Shown: piece by piece, positions 42,143 to 52,147 of the stretch
How positions within the stretch are numbered: position 1 is the first letter of the stretch
How the letters are laid out: every line of letters begins with the position of its first letter
Source of the DNA: Folioceros fuciformis
Taxonomy: Eukaryota > Anthocerotophyta > Anthocerotopsida > Anthocerotales
Length of the DNA stretch: 64,000 bases
NCBI GenBank assembly: GCA_049999805.1
Contig: JBNGIO010006113.1
Location: 22,523-86,522, forward strand
Reading direction: 5' to 3'
Made by a program: the position numbers and the translations under genes
The notes under the pieces: model-generated
Databases searched by the model: none
Told to the model about the DNA's origin: nothing
What the model saw: only the letters and a program-made list of their open reading frames with translations

Positions 42143-43674
42143 GTGAGTACGGCAAGCTTTCTGAAGTACCTTGAGGTGACGTGGACACTGGGGAACTGCT
42201 ACTTCGCTGCAAAGTCTTGGAGGGGAGCCAGAGCTTCCTACGAGAAGTGCCTGGTTGCATGTCAATCCGCGTCAAGTCCACATCTGGAGCCTATGCTTCG
42301 CAAGCTTGCTCCCTCCAACCGAGCAGAAACAACGTTGCGCTTGGGTGAGCTCAGCATAGCTCTTAACGATGCTGAGCAGGCCTTAAGTTTGGATCCGAGT
42401 CACGAAGAAAGCATGCTCCACAAGGCCAAGGCTCTTTTCGGGCAGCGACGCTTCGGGGAAGCTGTGACTTGCTTGGAGGCCCTGCTCAAGCGATTGAAAG
42501 CTCAGCCTAGCAAGTCGGGGACGCGTCCCATCCAGCACAAGCTGATTCAGGAGGCTCTTACAGAGCCGGGAACGTTGGATAAGCAGAGCCGGTTGCCAAT
42601 GGTTGTGTATAACCCACCTATCCCCTTGCCACGCTATGATCAGTCCGAAGGCTGTGCTCCCCTGTGCAGTCAGTGTGTGGGGCCTGTAGTGGTCAGGGAA
42701 GTGAAAGGCGACGAGGAGAGAGTGCTTGGCCGTGGATTGTTTGTCACTAGAGATGTGCGAGAAGGGGAGCTGCTGCTTGTCAGCAAGGCTCTGGCAGTGG
42801 CGAAATGGGATCACACACACGAGGCCCCGGACCCGACGAAGGGGACGTTATGCGCGTCATCGAAGATCTGGTGACGCAGCTGGTGCGGGTCGCATCGGCG
42901 TCTCCTCGGAAACTGCTGCAGCTCTACACTCTTTCAGATGGCACTAGCCACCCACGGGTGCCTGCAATGACCCTCTACAAACCTCCAGTAGGACTCGGAC
43001 TCGTAGCCGCACGCTCAGGTTTGGCGCAGGAACCAGACCAGTTACCCGAGATCGATGAGGATCGAATCCGTCGCATTGTGAAAGTTAATGGCTTCGTGAA
43101 CAGCGCATCCAGTCAGGTGTTTGGGACCCCACCAGCCATTCGTGGTGACACCTCCAGCCTGCCGTCGGCTAATGGTTTATGGGACCTGCCTTCCATTTTG
43201 AACCACTCCTGCATCCCCAATTCCTTCCGGCGGACTCTACGAGATACCATGTTTGTGCGGGCATTCCGTGACATTTCTGCAGGGGCAGAAGTCACAGTCC
43301 CCGAAGTTCACATCAGACTTCACATCCGGGAGCCGGTGCAGGTGAGAAACATGGCCACCAGAGGTATGGACGGCATGGGCTTTATTTGCTGCTGCCCGAG
43401 ATGCTCCTTCGAGCGAGTCATGGTTGCAAAATTTCCTCCGGCCAATAAGAGTGTCGCGTACGTTAACACACCTGACCAGGATTCACTATTAGAGCTTCCC
43501 CACCCCGCACATGCCAGCATTGTCTTAAAGTTACAGGAAGTCCTTCTGGCATTCGAACCCAAATACTGGAACCCGACAAAAGGCCTGGGTCATCAGTCTG
43601 CCACTGGGTCACACTGCTGCTACTACATCAAGGTGAGGCTGCACAACGAGATCAGCCATGGTCATGGATGCTGA
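42143..43674 (+). pseudogene. 5'-truncated, frameshifted TPR-SET domain protein gene
   Basis: The first frame (42143-42874) holds two TPR-like helix pairs (WTLGNCYFAAKSWRGARAS; ALNDAEQALSLDPSHEESML) and the start of a SET domain (GRGLFVTRDVREGELLLVSK). The second frame (from about 42,805 to 43,674) continues it: DEGDVMRVIEDLV, then SILNHSCIPNSF, RAFRDISAGAEVT and the post-SET CCCPRC. The shift lies in or near a CA run at about 42,812-42,821; one CA unit fewer would join both frames. No ATG exists before the TPR part, and Copia text lies immediately upstream. The SET motif normally reading ExTxSY lacks the tyrosine here (EVTVPEV). The family is the plant TPR-SET group, putative protein methyltransferases. 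Alternatively an assembly error breaks a working gene, but the missing tyrosine and start argue for decay. Confidence 0.7.
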
Positions 43675-44414
43675 ACTACTGACCTTCGTTTTCAACCTTA
43701 CGATCTCACTCCGACATCGTCATCATTGGACTCTGTCAAACTGGGCTGTATGCCGCGAGCTGTAATCACCCTGTCCCAGCTGTATCAGGACGTTAGAGTT
43801 CCTGCTGCGAGAATCTGTAAATGCCTGTTTGGACCCTGGGAATAAACCTGAACGCAGTTCAGAGTCACCCCAGAGAGCCTGTCATGCTAGATGGGCTCAT
43901 CTCAGGAAAGTGCACTCTACAGTGTCATCCCCTAGGTAGGCAACAGAAGAGCTTGAAAGTTTGGCAACTTCTCGCCACCCAATCGTATCACACTCTTAAC
44001 TAAATAGGAAATGGATGATGTACATACCACACCACCTAGCTAGTACACTTGTATGTTTCCGCAGGATCACAGATAGACGTAACCAGAATCCATTCGTCGG
44101 GGAAACTTGGCTGAAATGGCGGCTTGTGGGATGCACAGGGCATGCTGGTGCCATAAAACAAAAGAGATGAGCGACGAGGTGCGTGCGCATCGACCAGTGT
44201 GACAAAAAAGATCAACTTGTCAGCCCTGATTACATACCTGGATGAGTGCCAGACAGGTGGGCAGCTCACTGGAATCGGAATTCCGTAACATCACTTCCGG
44301 GGGCAAGGTTACACCTTCACACAGGTGGACACCTGGCCATGGCCACAACCTGAGTGACAGGGTTGTGCCTTTACTGATAGCCTGTGAAGACACGAACCTT
44401 GAGAAGACATTCCC
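43675..44414. other. Convergent intergenic stretch
   Basis: 3' flanks of the TPR-SET pseudogene and of ATG16. Nothing gene-like is recognised. Confidence 0.4.
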
Positions 44415-45956
44415 TCAACCCCACACACAGATGACACCACTCTTATCTGCTGTAGCCAGAGGCTTTCCCACGCCACTCCATGCACACGAGAGCACAGAGC
44501 TCTTGTGTTCCTTGAGAGCCCTGTCACACACAGCAGCTTTGTCCTTCCACAGATACACAGTCCCGTCTGCCGATCCAGCCACCACGTGCTTCTCATCAGG
44601 ACTCATGCATGAACGTGACCAGTTGGACGCAACCTGGAATCCCGGACTTCTAAACGAGGCGCGGACTGCAAAGGTCCGGACATCGAACACATTGTTGATG
44701 TTGTCCCTGCCTGTAGTCAAGAGACTTCGCCCGCTCCTTGACAGGGAAACCGAGGATATCCCGTTGTTGTTGTGAGCAACAACTTCATTTGCCAGCTTCC
44801 CTGTTCGGGCATCCCAGAAACGAAGGTTACCGTCAACGTGCCCTGAGCAGAAAATGTTTCCCTCCATCGTCACACACAAGGAATTACAATTACTGTGGCA
44901 CATGAGTGTAGTGATACCATAGCCCTTGTTCAGATCCCACGTTTTGATAGTTCTGTCGTGGGCAGCACTGACAGCTCGCGAGTGGCTGGTCTTGCTGAAA
45001 TCCACAGTCACCACTTTGTCAGCGTGCCCTGTCAACGTGTGCCTGATCCGCCCAGTCTGCAAATCCCAAAGGAAAAGCTTGTGGTCACTGCAGGCAGCCA
45101 GAAGATGCCTGTTGTCCGTGGACATGGAGAGAGCAAGCACGGAGCCAAGGCAGCCTCGCAGAGTATTCAAAGCGACCCCAGAGCCAGCATCCCATAACTT
45201 GATCAGTCTATCGAATCCGCCACTGAACAGCGTGGAGCTGCTGTGCTCATACAGCAGGACAGTGCAGCTGCCATCATGCGCATTTGCGAAGGTATGGCGA
45301 ACCTTGGTGGGACTGGCTCCCGGCTCCACATAACTGTCTGCCCCGAACTCGGAATTCCGCACAATTCCATCAACCTGCTGCCTTGCCAGCTCCTCCAGCT
45401 TTCCTGCCTTCTGCTCCCGGATCATCTCCAAGTATATCTCGTTGGCCTCGTTCATCCTGTCCGATTCCCGCAACTTCAAAGCCATCCACCGATCCACCAG
45501 CGACTTGTTGTCCGCCATGACCCGCTTCAGCTCCGCTTCCTGCTCCTGCAACCGCTTCTGCAGCGCCTGCCGCTCCTCCTCCCCCAGTTCCACCGCCTTC
45601 CTCGTCTCATCTAGCGCTTCCCTCAAGTCCGCCAGGCTGGCTCGAGCCTCCGACGCCTCCTTCTCCCGCTCCTCCGCCCGAGCCTCCTCCTTGGCCAATT
45701 GGGCCTTCAGGGCAGCCACAGACTGCACCTCCTGCACCAGCTGCTCGGATGCCTGCGCGTTGGCCCGGTAGAGCTGGATCACCTCCTGCTGCAGGCTCTC
45801 CACCTTGCTCTCCAATTCTGCTCCCCTTGAATTGAAGCCCGCCAGCAGCGCAGTGAGCGCCGGGGCATGGGCTCCTTCTTCCACCTCGTGCCGCCTCCTC
45901 AGGGACCTGCAGGCCTCCAAGATCGCCTTGAACGCCCTCTCCTCCATGGTGCGCAT
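44415..45956 (-). CDS. ATG16: Autophagy protein ATG16, coiled coil plus WD40 propeller
   Basis: 513 aa from ATG 45956 (MRTMEERAFKAIL); the next Met at 45947 is equally possible. The N-terminal region binds ATG5 in known homologues (RSLRRRHEVEEGAHAPALTA). A long coiled coil (about residues 45-190) follows, with the family box EANEIYLEMIREQKAGKLEE and RQQVDGIVRNSE. Seven WD40 repeats fill the C terminus (SGGFDRLIKLWD, LTGHADKVVTVDFS, SAAHDRTIKTWDL, SGHVDGNLRFWDARTGKL, TTGRDNINNVFDVR, AGSADGTVYLW, KPLATADKSGVICVW). ATG16 scaffolds the ATG12-ATG5 conjugate that lipidates ATG8 on the forming autophagosome. The ORF is intact and has no introns, whereas plant ATG16 genes normally have many. Its 5' flank contains decayed PPR sequence. 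Confidence 0.93.
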   Translation of the reverse strand: MRTMEERAFKAILEACRSLRRRHEVEEGAHAPALTALLAGFNSRGAELESKVESLQQEVIQLYRANAQASEQLVQEVQSVAALKAQLAKEEARAEEREKEASEARASLADLREALDETRKAVELGEEERQALQKRLQEQEAELKRVMADNKSLVDRWMALKLRESDRMNEANEIYLEMIREQKAGKLEELARQQVDGIVRNSEFGADSYVEPGASPTKVRHTFANAHDGSCTVLLYEHSSSTLFSGGFDRLIKLWDAGSGVALNTLRGCLGSVLALSMSTDNRHLLAACSDHKLFLWDLQTGRIRHTLTGHADKVVTVDFSKTSHSRAVSAAHDRTIKTWDLNKGYGITTLMCHSNCNSLCVTMEGNIFCSGHVDGNLRFWDARTGKLANEVVAHNNNGISSVSLSRSGRSLLTTGRDNINNVFDVRTFAVRASFRSPGFQVASNWSRSCMSPDEKHVVAGSADGTVYLWKDKAAVCDRALKEHKSSVLSCAWSGVGKPLATADKSGVICVWG

Positions 45957-45999
45957 CCCGCCTCTGTGAGGCACTACAGGACCACGCAATCCACAGGGA

Positions 46000-46350
46000 C
46001 AGGGACAACCCTAGCTTCAGATCGGAGTCCGACACTTCCCCTTTCCAGAAAATTAGAGGGTGGGAACGGATTCTTCACCGATGCTGTTAGCCAGGAGCAG
46101 GAACAGGAGCACTTGCAGCAACTTCCCCTTTGTGGAGCCTATCTGGTGGTGGGACAAATAGACGAGACCAGACGAGACGAGACGAGCAGAGCCGAGGCGA
46201 GACCAGACGAGGCGAGGCGAGATGGGAAGCGCTCTCGCGCCCGGCTCGATTTCAATCATGCTCCAGCCAAATGATACAGATGAACAGGTTCTTTTGTTGA
46301 ATTCGCGTTTGGGTCATGGTGCCTCTCCTTACAACGCCACCTCGCCAATG
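46000..46350 (+). pseudogene. N-terminal relic of a GRP-type PPR gene
   Basis: A plus-strand frame reads SDRSPTLPLSRKLEGGNGFF, then QEQEQEHLQQL, a worn counterpart of the start region and of the beginning of the PDF segment of GRP genes (QEQEHSWHQFF). At nucleotide level 'ctatctggtggtgggacaaa' equals the WWDN codons, and 'tgggtcatggtgcctctcct' near 46,311 equals the text just after the PDF segment. The WWDNR end has turned into a GACGA-type simple repeat (about 46,160-46,222). The PPR array is absent. It overlaps the probable ATG16 5' flank. Confidence 0.75.
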
Positions 46351-46957
46351 GAGTCGTAACAAGCAGGTAATGGACTATTTGGTAGCCGCAGACAGAGACG
46401 TCCGTTTTCCATCAAGTCTGGTGTGGGGCTCAAACTGTGAAAAGGTCCTCCGTAACAGGAGACTTTATTGGTGCTTGACAAGCTTCCAAAGTAAGCTCCT
46501 TGCATGTCTCGTGCAAAGCAGGCATGAACGCAAATGTGGCAGTAAGCCTCAGTATAAAAAGGGCCACTGGCTTTCTCTACACCCAGCTCAAAACTGAGCT
46601 CCTCCTCCGGCAATGTGTAAGAGTGTCCGCAGAGCCTTCGGCTTTGCCCTAGGGCTTTTCCGGATCCCGCAATGGGTGAGTGTCCTTGAAGTCCGTGAAA
46701 AATCCATCTACCCCAAAAACAGAGGAAAAACGCAACCGGGCACAAAGAGGCGTGGTAGGCCAATTCCCTGGTGGACATGGGACGAAAAAAGTGGCCCCTT
46801 TCCCGAAGCTGGGTGGAGCTGCTTCCCATGCTGAGGGCTAAGACAGCAGCATCTGCCTAATACAAGGCAACCAAACGTCTTGCGATTGGCTTATGCCCTC
46901 AAGCTGCATGCCTGCACACAGAGCTAGAGCTTCTGCCCCGGGGCCCCCGCCGTGTAA
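46351..46957. other. Intergenic stretch, no gene recognised
   Basis: A single short string near 46,763 (ttccctggtggacatgg) resembles the CLVDM codons of PPR S motifs, so further PPR debris is possible. I do not claim more. Confidence 0.35.
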
Positions 46958-47146
46958 TCAGGTAAGCCCATGCCAGTACGCTTCTTGTGGGCAACTGTCA
47001 AACACCCTGCGAGCCTCATTCAAGCCTCCACACTTGAGGGCACGGTTCACCAGGCTACTCATGAGACATGTGTCCGTCTTGACCACACTAGCTTGAATGT
47101 GTCTCGATGACCCTCCTTGCTCACGCAAGATGCTGTGCAGAGGCAC
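46958..47146 (-). pseudogene. Single PPR-repeat relic
   Basis: The minus-strand frame reads HIQASVVKTDTCLMSSLVNR, then ALKCGGLNEARRVFDSCPQE. This is one L-S repeat pair with KCGxLxEARRVFD intact, without neighbours. Its wording differs from the other PPR copies in the window. Confidence 0.65.
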
Positions 47147-47227
47147 AATTCTTTCGTGTCTCGGTCTCCTTTGCCGGTGATAAGTCTGATTTAAGCTCTT
47201 CCTTTTTCACTCTGAACGTAACCTTTG

Positions 47228-49708
47228 TCAACTCTGCTTCACACCGGAGAATCGATGCTTTTCATCCCCAACGAGAAATGTATGCACTAGTCCGTCATCG
47301 TCTGTCCACCAGCTCTGACCCAGCTCTTTCCATGCCCTGATCCCTACTCTCCTGGCCTGCATCTCGAGTGCTTGCATCCACATCTGGGCTCCTGTGTAGA
47401 TGTTTGCCATCAGCACATACGCAGCCGCATCTTTTGGGTCTAGCTTCACTGCTTCGTCGAAAGCATGGCGGCCCACCTCCACGTTGCTCCACTTCCGACA
47501 AGCACCAAGAAGGGTGTGCCAAACTCCAGACTTAGGAAGTGCGGGCATCGACTTCACTAAACTAAGTGCTTCATCCAGGTGTCCTGCACGAGCCAGCAGA
47601 TCGACCATGCATGCATGATGCTCCTCCGAAGGGTGGATGCCATACTTTCTGCCCATTGCCTCAAAGCACTCTCGCCCCTTGTTCACTAGACCCACATGGC
47701 TGCATACTGTTAATACACTAAGAATTGTGACGCTGTTTGGCTGGATGCCATCCTCTCCCATTCTGTGGACCAGGTCAAAGACTAAGTCACTGTTTCCTTG
47801 GCAGGTGTAACCTGCAATCAATGCATTCCACACGACAATGTCTCGTTCGTGCAACGAATCAAATACCTGCTTGGCATCGACCATACTCCCAGCCTTCCCA
47901 TACATGTTTATCAAACTGCCGGCTACAAACACATCACCTTGCAGCCCTTGTTCTACAATCTCTGCATGTAGGTGCCTTCCCAGTTGCAAGGCTGCTACAT
48001 TCGCACATGCCTGCAAGAGGCACACAAATGTCACCGAATTTGGTGAACCCATGCCTCCTTCTTGCATCGCATAGAATAGCCGAAAGGCTTCCTGAACCAT
48101 ACCCTGCTGAGAATACCCTGCTATCAAAGCATTCCAGGCTACCACATTCTTGTTTCCAAGCCCATCAAACACTCTCTGTGCATCTTCCAAGCTGCCACAT
48201 TTTGCATACATGTTCACCAAGCTGCTACCTACAAACACATCTGTTTGATATCCTAATTCTCTAGTTTGGGCATGAAGGTCTTTGCCCTGCTCCAAAGCTG
48301 GGCTGCCCACACTTGTGCATGCCTGCAGGAGGCATGCAAATGTCACTGAATCCGGTACAGCAATGCCTTCCTCTCGCATAGCTCTGTACAGACGAAGAGC
48401 TTCTTGGCCCATTCCTTTTTGGGAATACCCGGCAATGAGAGCAGTCCACGTCACTACCTCTTTAGCACTGAGCCTGTCAAACACGGCCTGAGCATCTTCC
48501 AGGCTGTCACACTTTGCATACATGTTCACCAAACTGCTGGCTACAAAGACGTCGCCCTCAAGTCCGCGTTTTCTAACTTGTCTGTGAAGCTGTTTCCCTT
48601 CCTCTAAAGCTGAGGCGCCAAGGCTTGCACATGCCTGCAGGAGGCACGCAAATGTCACACAACTGGGTACAGCGACGCCCTCCTCTCGCATCGCATCGTA
48701 AAGATGGAGGGCTTCCTGCCCCTTGCCCTGTTGGGAATAGCCTGCTATGAGGGCATTCCACATCACCACATCCTTTTCACCAAGGCCGTCGAACACTCTC
48801 CGAGCATCCTCCAAGCTGCTACACTTTGAGTACATGTTGACCAAACCGGTGCACACAAACAAACCAGGCTTCACGCCAGTGGCCAGCACATCTGCATGAA
48901 CTTGCTGCCCGGTGTTCAAGTCCGATCCCCTTGCACAAGCCTGAAGAACTGCCACAAAGACATGGTCATCTGGCTTCACCCCTGACCTGCGCATGTCGTG
49001 ATAGAGTTGTATGGCCTCTGTTTCTTGTCCATGCTCAACATGCGCAGAGATGATGGCAGACCACGTGAAGGCATCTGGCTTGGCAACCATTCCAAACACA
49101 TCCTTCGCTTCTTGCAACTGGCCATGAGAAGCATACATCCGCAGGATGTGGAAGCCCAGGAACGTGTCGGACTGATACCCCGTGCTCACCGTGTAAGCAT
49201 GTATGCGGCGACCCAGAACAATACTGTTCTTGACCACACATTTCTTCAGGACAGTGTAAAGCAGAGACTTGGAAATGCGACACTCTGTTTGAACCAGAAC
49301 CCCCAAAGCCTCCACAGCCTGAGCGAGACGGCCCTCATCACATAGCTTGCTCACGGTTTCAGCCGTTACGGCCCCATCGATACATGCGGGCCTGCTGCCA
49401 GGGTCGGGATCAATCCTCATAGCCCTGCCCACATCCATCCCCTTGCCCATATCCACACCCATAACCAGAGCAGCAGGCTGCGGATGTGCACATGCTGTTC
49501 TCTTGAAGGACTTGTTCAACCAGAGGACCTCCTGGGGCTGCCTGTCCTGGAGGCCAGGGCAACAACATGATGGATGTGGAAATGAGTGCTCTCTAGCAAA
49601 ACAGAAGAGTTCCTGACGATGACGAATCTCGCTCGAACATCCTTTAGGACAGGCTGTCATTCCTGCACAGGTAATGCAGCTCCCGACTTGGTGGTCCAAC
49701 ACAGCCAT
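47228..49708 (-). CDS. E-class PPR protein with five PLS triplets, no DYW domain
   Basis: Intronless, 826 aa from ATG 49708; the longer frame upstream begins only at TTG. PPR units start near residue 140 and make five PLS triplets (KDVVMWNALIAGYSQQGKG, SSLVNMYAKCDSLED). The E region reads CMVDLLARAGHLDEALSLV, GVWHTLLGACRKWSN and YVLMANIYTGAQM. An E+/PG-box-like end follows (LGQSWWTDDDGLVHTF) and the protein stops after HRFSGVKQS. No HxE or CxxCH. It closely resembles the E-class gene at 10388. A short piece near residue 85 (QEVLWLNKSFKR) looks like the last part of the PDF segment of the GRP proteins. Its start codon lies 206 bp from that of the divergent PRAT gene. Confidence 0.91.
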   Translation of the reverse strand: MAVLDHQVGSCITCAGMTACPKGCSSEIRHRQELFCFAREHSFPHPSCCCPGLQDRQPQEVLWLNKSFKRTACAHPQPAALVMGVDMGKGMDVGRAMRIDPDPGSRPACIDGAVTAETVSKLCDEGRLAQAVEALGVLVQTECRISKSLLYTVLKKCVVKNSIVLGRRIHAYTVSTGYQSDTFLGFHILRMYASHGQLQEAKDVFGMVAKPDAFTWSAIISAHVEHGQETEAIQLYHDMRRSGVKPDDHVFVAVLQACARGSDLNTGQQVHADVLATGVKPGLFVCTGLVNMYSKCSSLEDARRVFDGLGEKDVVMWNALIAGYSQQGKGQEALHLYDAMREEGVAVPSCVTFACLLQACASLGASALEEGKQLHRQVRKRGLEGDVFVASSLVNMYAKCDSLEDAQAVFDRLSAKEVVTWTALIAGYSQKGMGQEALRLYRAMREEGIAVPDSVTFACLLQACTSVGSPALEQGKDLHAQTRELGYQTDVFVGSSLVNMYAKCGSLEDAQRVFDGLGNKNVVAWNALIAGYSQQGMVQEAFRLFYAMQEGGMGSPNSVTFVCLLQACANVAALQLGRHLHAEIVEQGLQGDVFVAGSLINMYGKAGSMVDAKQVFDSLHERDIVVWNALIAGYTCQGNSDLVFDLVHRMGEDGIQPNSVTILSVLTVCSHVGLVNKGRECFEAMGRKYGIHPSEEHHACMVDLLARAGHLDEALSLVKSMPALPKSGVWHTLLGACRKWSNVEVGRHAFDEAVKLDPKDAAAYVLMANIYTGAQMWMQALEMQARRVGIRAWKELGQSWWTDDDGLVHTFLVGDEKHRFSGVKQS

Positions 49709-49914
49709 TGGCTGAGGAGGAGACCGTCCCTCGCAGTGGCAGGCAGCGGCAGGGCAGGGCAAGGCCAGGCCCTGCAAACAATCCAGAAAAACCTAAAGCT
49801 TTTGTACGTTATTGTTGGCGTGATGTGGACTAAATTGGATTCAGTTTGTGTAGTGATCGAAGTTGCGAATGCGGTTGCGGTTGCAGATCGAGCATTTTCC
49901 AGAATTCGGGCGGG
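49709..49914. promoter_or_regulatory. Compact divergent promoter region (PPR / PRAT)
   Basis: Only 206 bp separate the two inferred start codons, so both promoters and 5' leaders must lie here or inside the genes. No TATA box or other named element is evident. Inference from gene layout only. Confidence 0.45.
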
Positions 49915-51054
49915 ATGCAGGGCGCGACTAGCAGGCGTGAGCAGCCGTCCGGCGGTCTGCTCGGCCAGGTGCAGGTGAAGCTGAGGGAAATTGATGTGGG
50001 AGTGAAGACATGGCTTCGGCAGCAACCAGCCCCTGTAGAGGTCGTACTGGTCACAGCCTCCAGCGCCCTGCAGGGCGGAGCTATTGGTGCACTCATGGGC
50101 ACCTTCACGGCTGACATGGCCGCCACGCTGCCGACCCCTCCTCCGGGAATGAGCCCCCAGACAGCTGCTTCTCTACAGCAGGCTAAGGTTGGCCTCCTCG
50201 TCGCTGCAAGCAGTCAAGATAGAATCATAGGTTAATCTCCCTGGCTTGATTCTTGCTTGCAGGCGCTCTCGGGTGGACCATTTCATCAAGCTCGAAATTT
50301 CGCTGTCATGACGGGTGTAAACGCTGGCCTCACATGTGCCCTCAAGCGAATGAAGGGTGGAACAGAAGATGCCCAGACCAGGTGAGAGGGCTTCAAAGGA
50401 TGCATGTGGCGGAGGTTTAAGGGGGGTTTTGCCCTCTCTGTCCTTGTGTTGCTTCTGCTACTCCCTTCACCAAATGATTTCGGGCTGCCAGTATGCTAGC
50501 GGCGTTCGGATCCGGAGCAGTGTTTTCAGTCGTGAGCGGAATGGGAGGTCCCAATTTGGCAAGCAATGCAGTCACTACTGGGATTTTCTTCGCTCTTGTA
50601 CAGGGTGGCTTGTTTAAGGTGACCGATGAATTCTGCAGCTTGTACTGTACACATTCTAGTCCTTCACGTCAGTTGCTACGGCTCCTGTGATTTGGGGCTG
50701 TTCACTAATTGGATCGCAACTGGCCGTGTGAGCTCAACAGCTCGGTCAAACGTTCTCCCAGCCGTCATCAGAAGACAAGTTCTATTCCCAGACGAGGAGC
50801 ATGCTCAACAGTCTTGGTCTTCAAAAATATGAGAGGAATTTCAGAAAGGGCCTCCTTTCTGATAAGACTCTTCCGCTGCTACACGATAGGTACAAAATGT
50901 CTCCCTCGGCATTCCTTGCTTGCATGCCGTCCTTTTGATCATTTTTCTTGATTGTTCACTCATGCTGGTGGGTTGGATTGCGGGCAGTGCCCTTGCTGAG
51001 GTCAGAGTTCCTCCAGGTGCAAGGTTGCTAATTCTTGACTACATAGAGAGGTAA
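49915..51054 (+). CDS. HP30-like PRAT (Tim17/Tim22/Tim23 family) organelle membrane protein, five exons
   Basis: Inferred exons: 49915-50187, 50263-50381, 50492-50618, 50741-50889 and 50988-51054. Introns are GT-AG and phases agree, giving 244 aa. ATG at 49915 is the first Met in the frame. Domain order: a short N terminus (QVQVKLREIDVGVKTWL), PRAT membrane segments (ALQGGAIGALMGT; RNFAVMTGVNAGLTCALKRM; AAFGSGAVFSVVSGMGG; ITTGIFFALVQGG-like) and a C-terminal SAM-like part (RSMLNSLGLQKYERNFRKGL; ARLLILDYIER). This matches Arabidopsis HP30-type proteins, which are reported in protein import at organelle inner membranes. The first donor (AAG|GTTGGC) is weak, so exon 1 could end a few bases elsewhere. 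The last exon stops right after DYIER, shorter than the Arabidopsis tail. Confidence 0.88.
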
Positions 51055-52147
51055 TAAGCTGTTTTCTATCGAGAAGCTGCTCCTTACCTCCCGGTGTCAC
51101 TTGTGTTAGGAGGTAATCGGATATATATCCTTGGAACTCATAAGATGGGGGCTGACTTCACTGTCTGCCTACGTGGGATGCAGAAACCACGAGGTTATTA
51201 AGAGGTCGTGAGGGGCACTAGGGAATGTTATCATGTTCCTTCACAGGTCGAATGGTTCAGCTGCGGTGTCGAGTGTCATGTTCGCTGGAATGAGCCCGGC
51301 AACCTTTTTGTGCTTCCCTTCCCCGGAATGAGCCCTATGTTTCAATCTGCGCTGTGATCGATGTAGGTTTCCATCGGAGTTTTCACACGGCGGGTGAGTG
51401 CCCGCGTTCGATTCCATTTAGACGAGGAAATCGTTCCTGCAGGAGAAGCTGTTGTTGTTGTATCCATACGGGCTGGGTATGTACCAAAACCATCAAGAGA
51501 TATCCATTTCGTTTTGTGGGAACTCAGGATGTCGAGGATGTTTACTTACGGCTGTGAATGTATCGCACCATCTTCATGTTCCCTTCACTCCCACCTGCCA
51601 CCGTGTTTCCTTCTCCATCTCGTGAGGGTGGGTGGCTCTGTGTTCCACCCGCCTCTCTTTCACACACTGTAAGTGGTGGTCAGCAAAGTACGTGCAATCC
51701 ATGCCTTTTCTCACACTAAACAGATGTCCGATGACTACAGTGGCTGCGATTGATGGTGGTCACTGTTCGCAGAGCATGGTCTCTAAGGTAAGGCTTATCT
51801 TTGCCTACGCATCAGGTCACAACAAGTATGGCAAAGAGATTGCCCCATTGCCCATCTCACCATAGGACCTTCCATTATCAGCAACCTCTGGAGAAAGCTG
51901 TCGACCCCAAGTCGTGTACGTGAGACGATGTGGGTCACAGCAAGCCCCCTTCCGTCCTTGCCGCCAGACAAGGAACGGCAAGCTTGTTCCTTGACTATGA
52001 CTTGTTCCATGACTACGGCGCCCTGTCTGCGGCATTTCTCCTTGCTCTGGGGCTTTCGCTTTTGCAGAATGGAGGGGGCGTAGTAGCAGCAGCGGCGGAC
52101 AGTGTGTGTGAACGAGGAATGAACAATACGCGTGCTCGTTTAGTGCA
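51055..52147. other. Intergenic stretch upstream of the DRH-type PPR gene
   Basis: 3' flank of the PRAT gene and 5' flank of the PPR gene. An open frame of about 90 codons near 51,394-51,672 is not recognisable. I see no repeat or RNA gene. Confidence 0.4.

Noticed and set aside
51247-51350. A possible sixth exon of the PRAT gene after the gtaata at 51051
   Set aside because: The frame of exon 5 ends naturally at a TAA directly after DYIER, so no further exon is needed, and the candidate exon has no family similarity.
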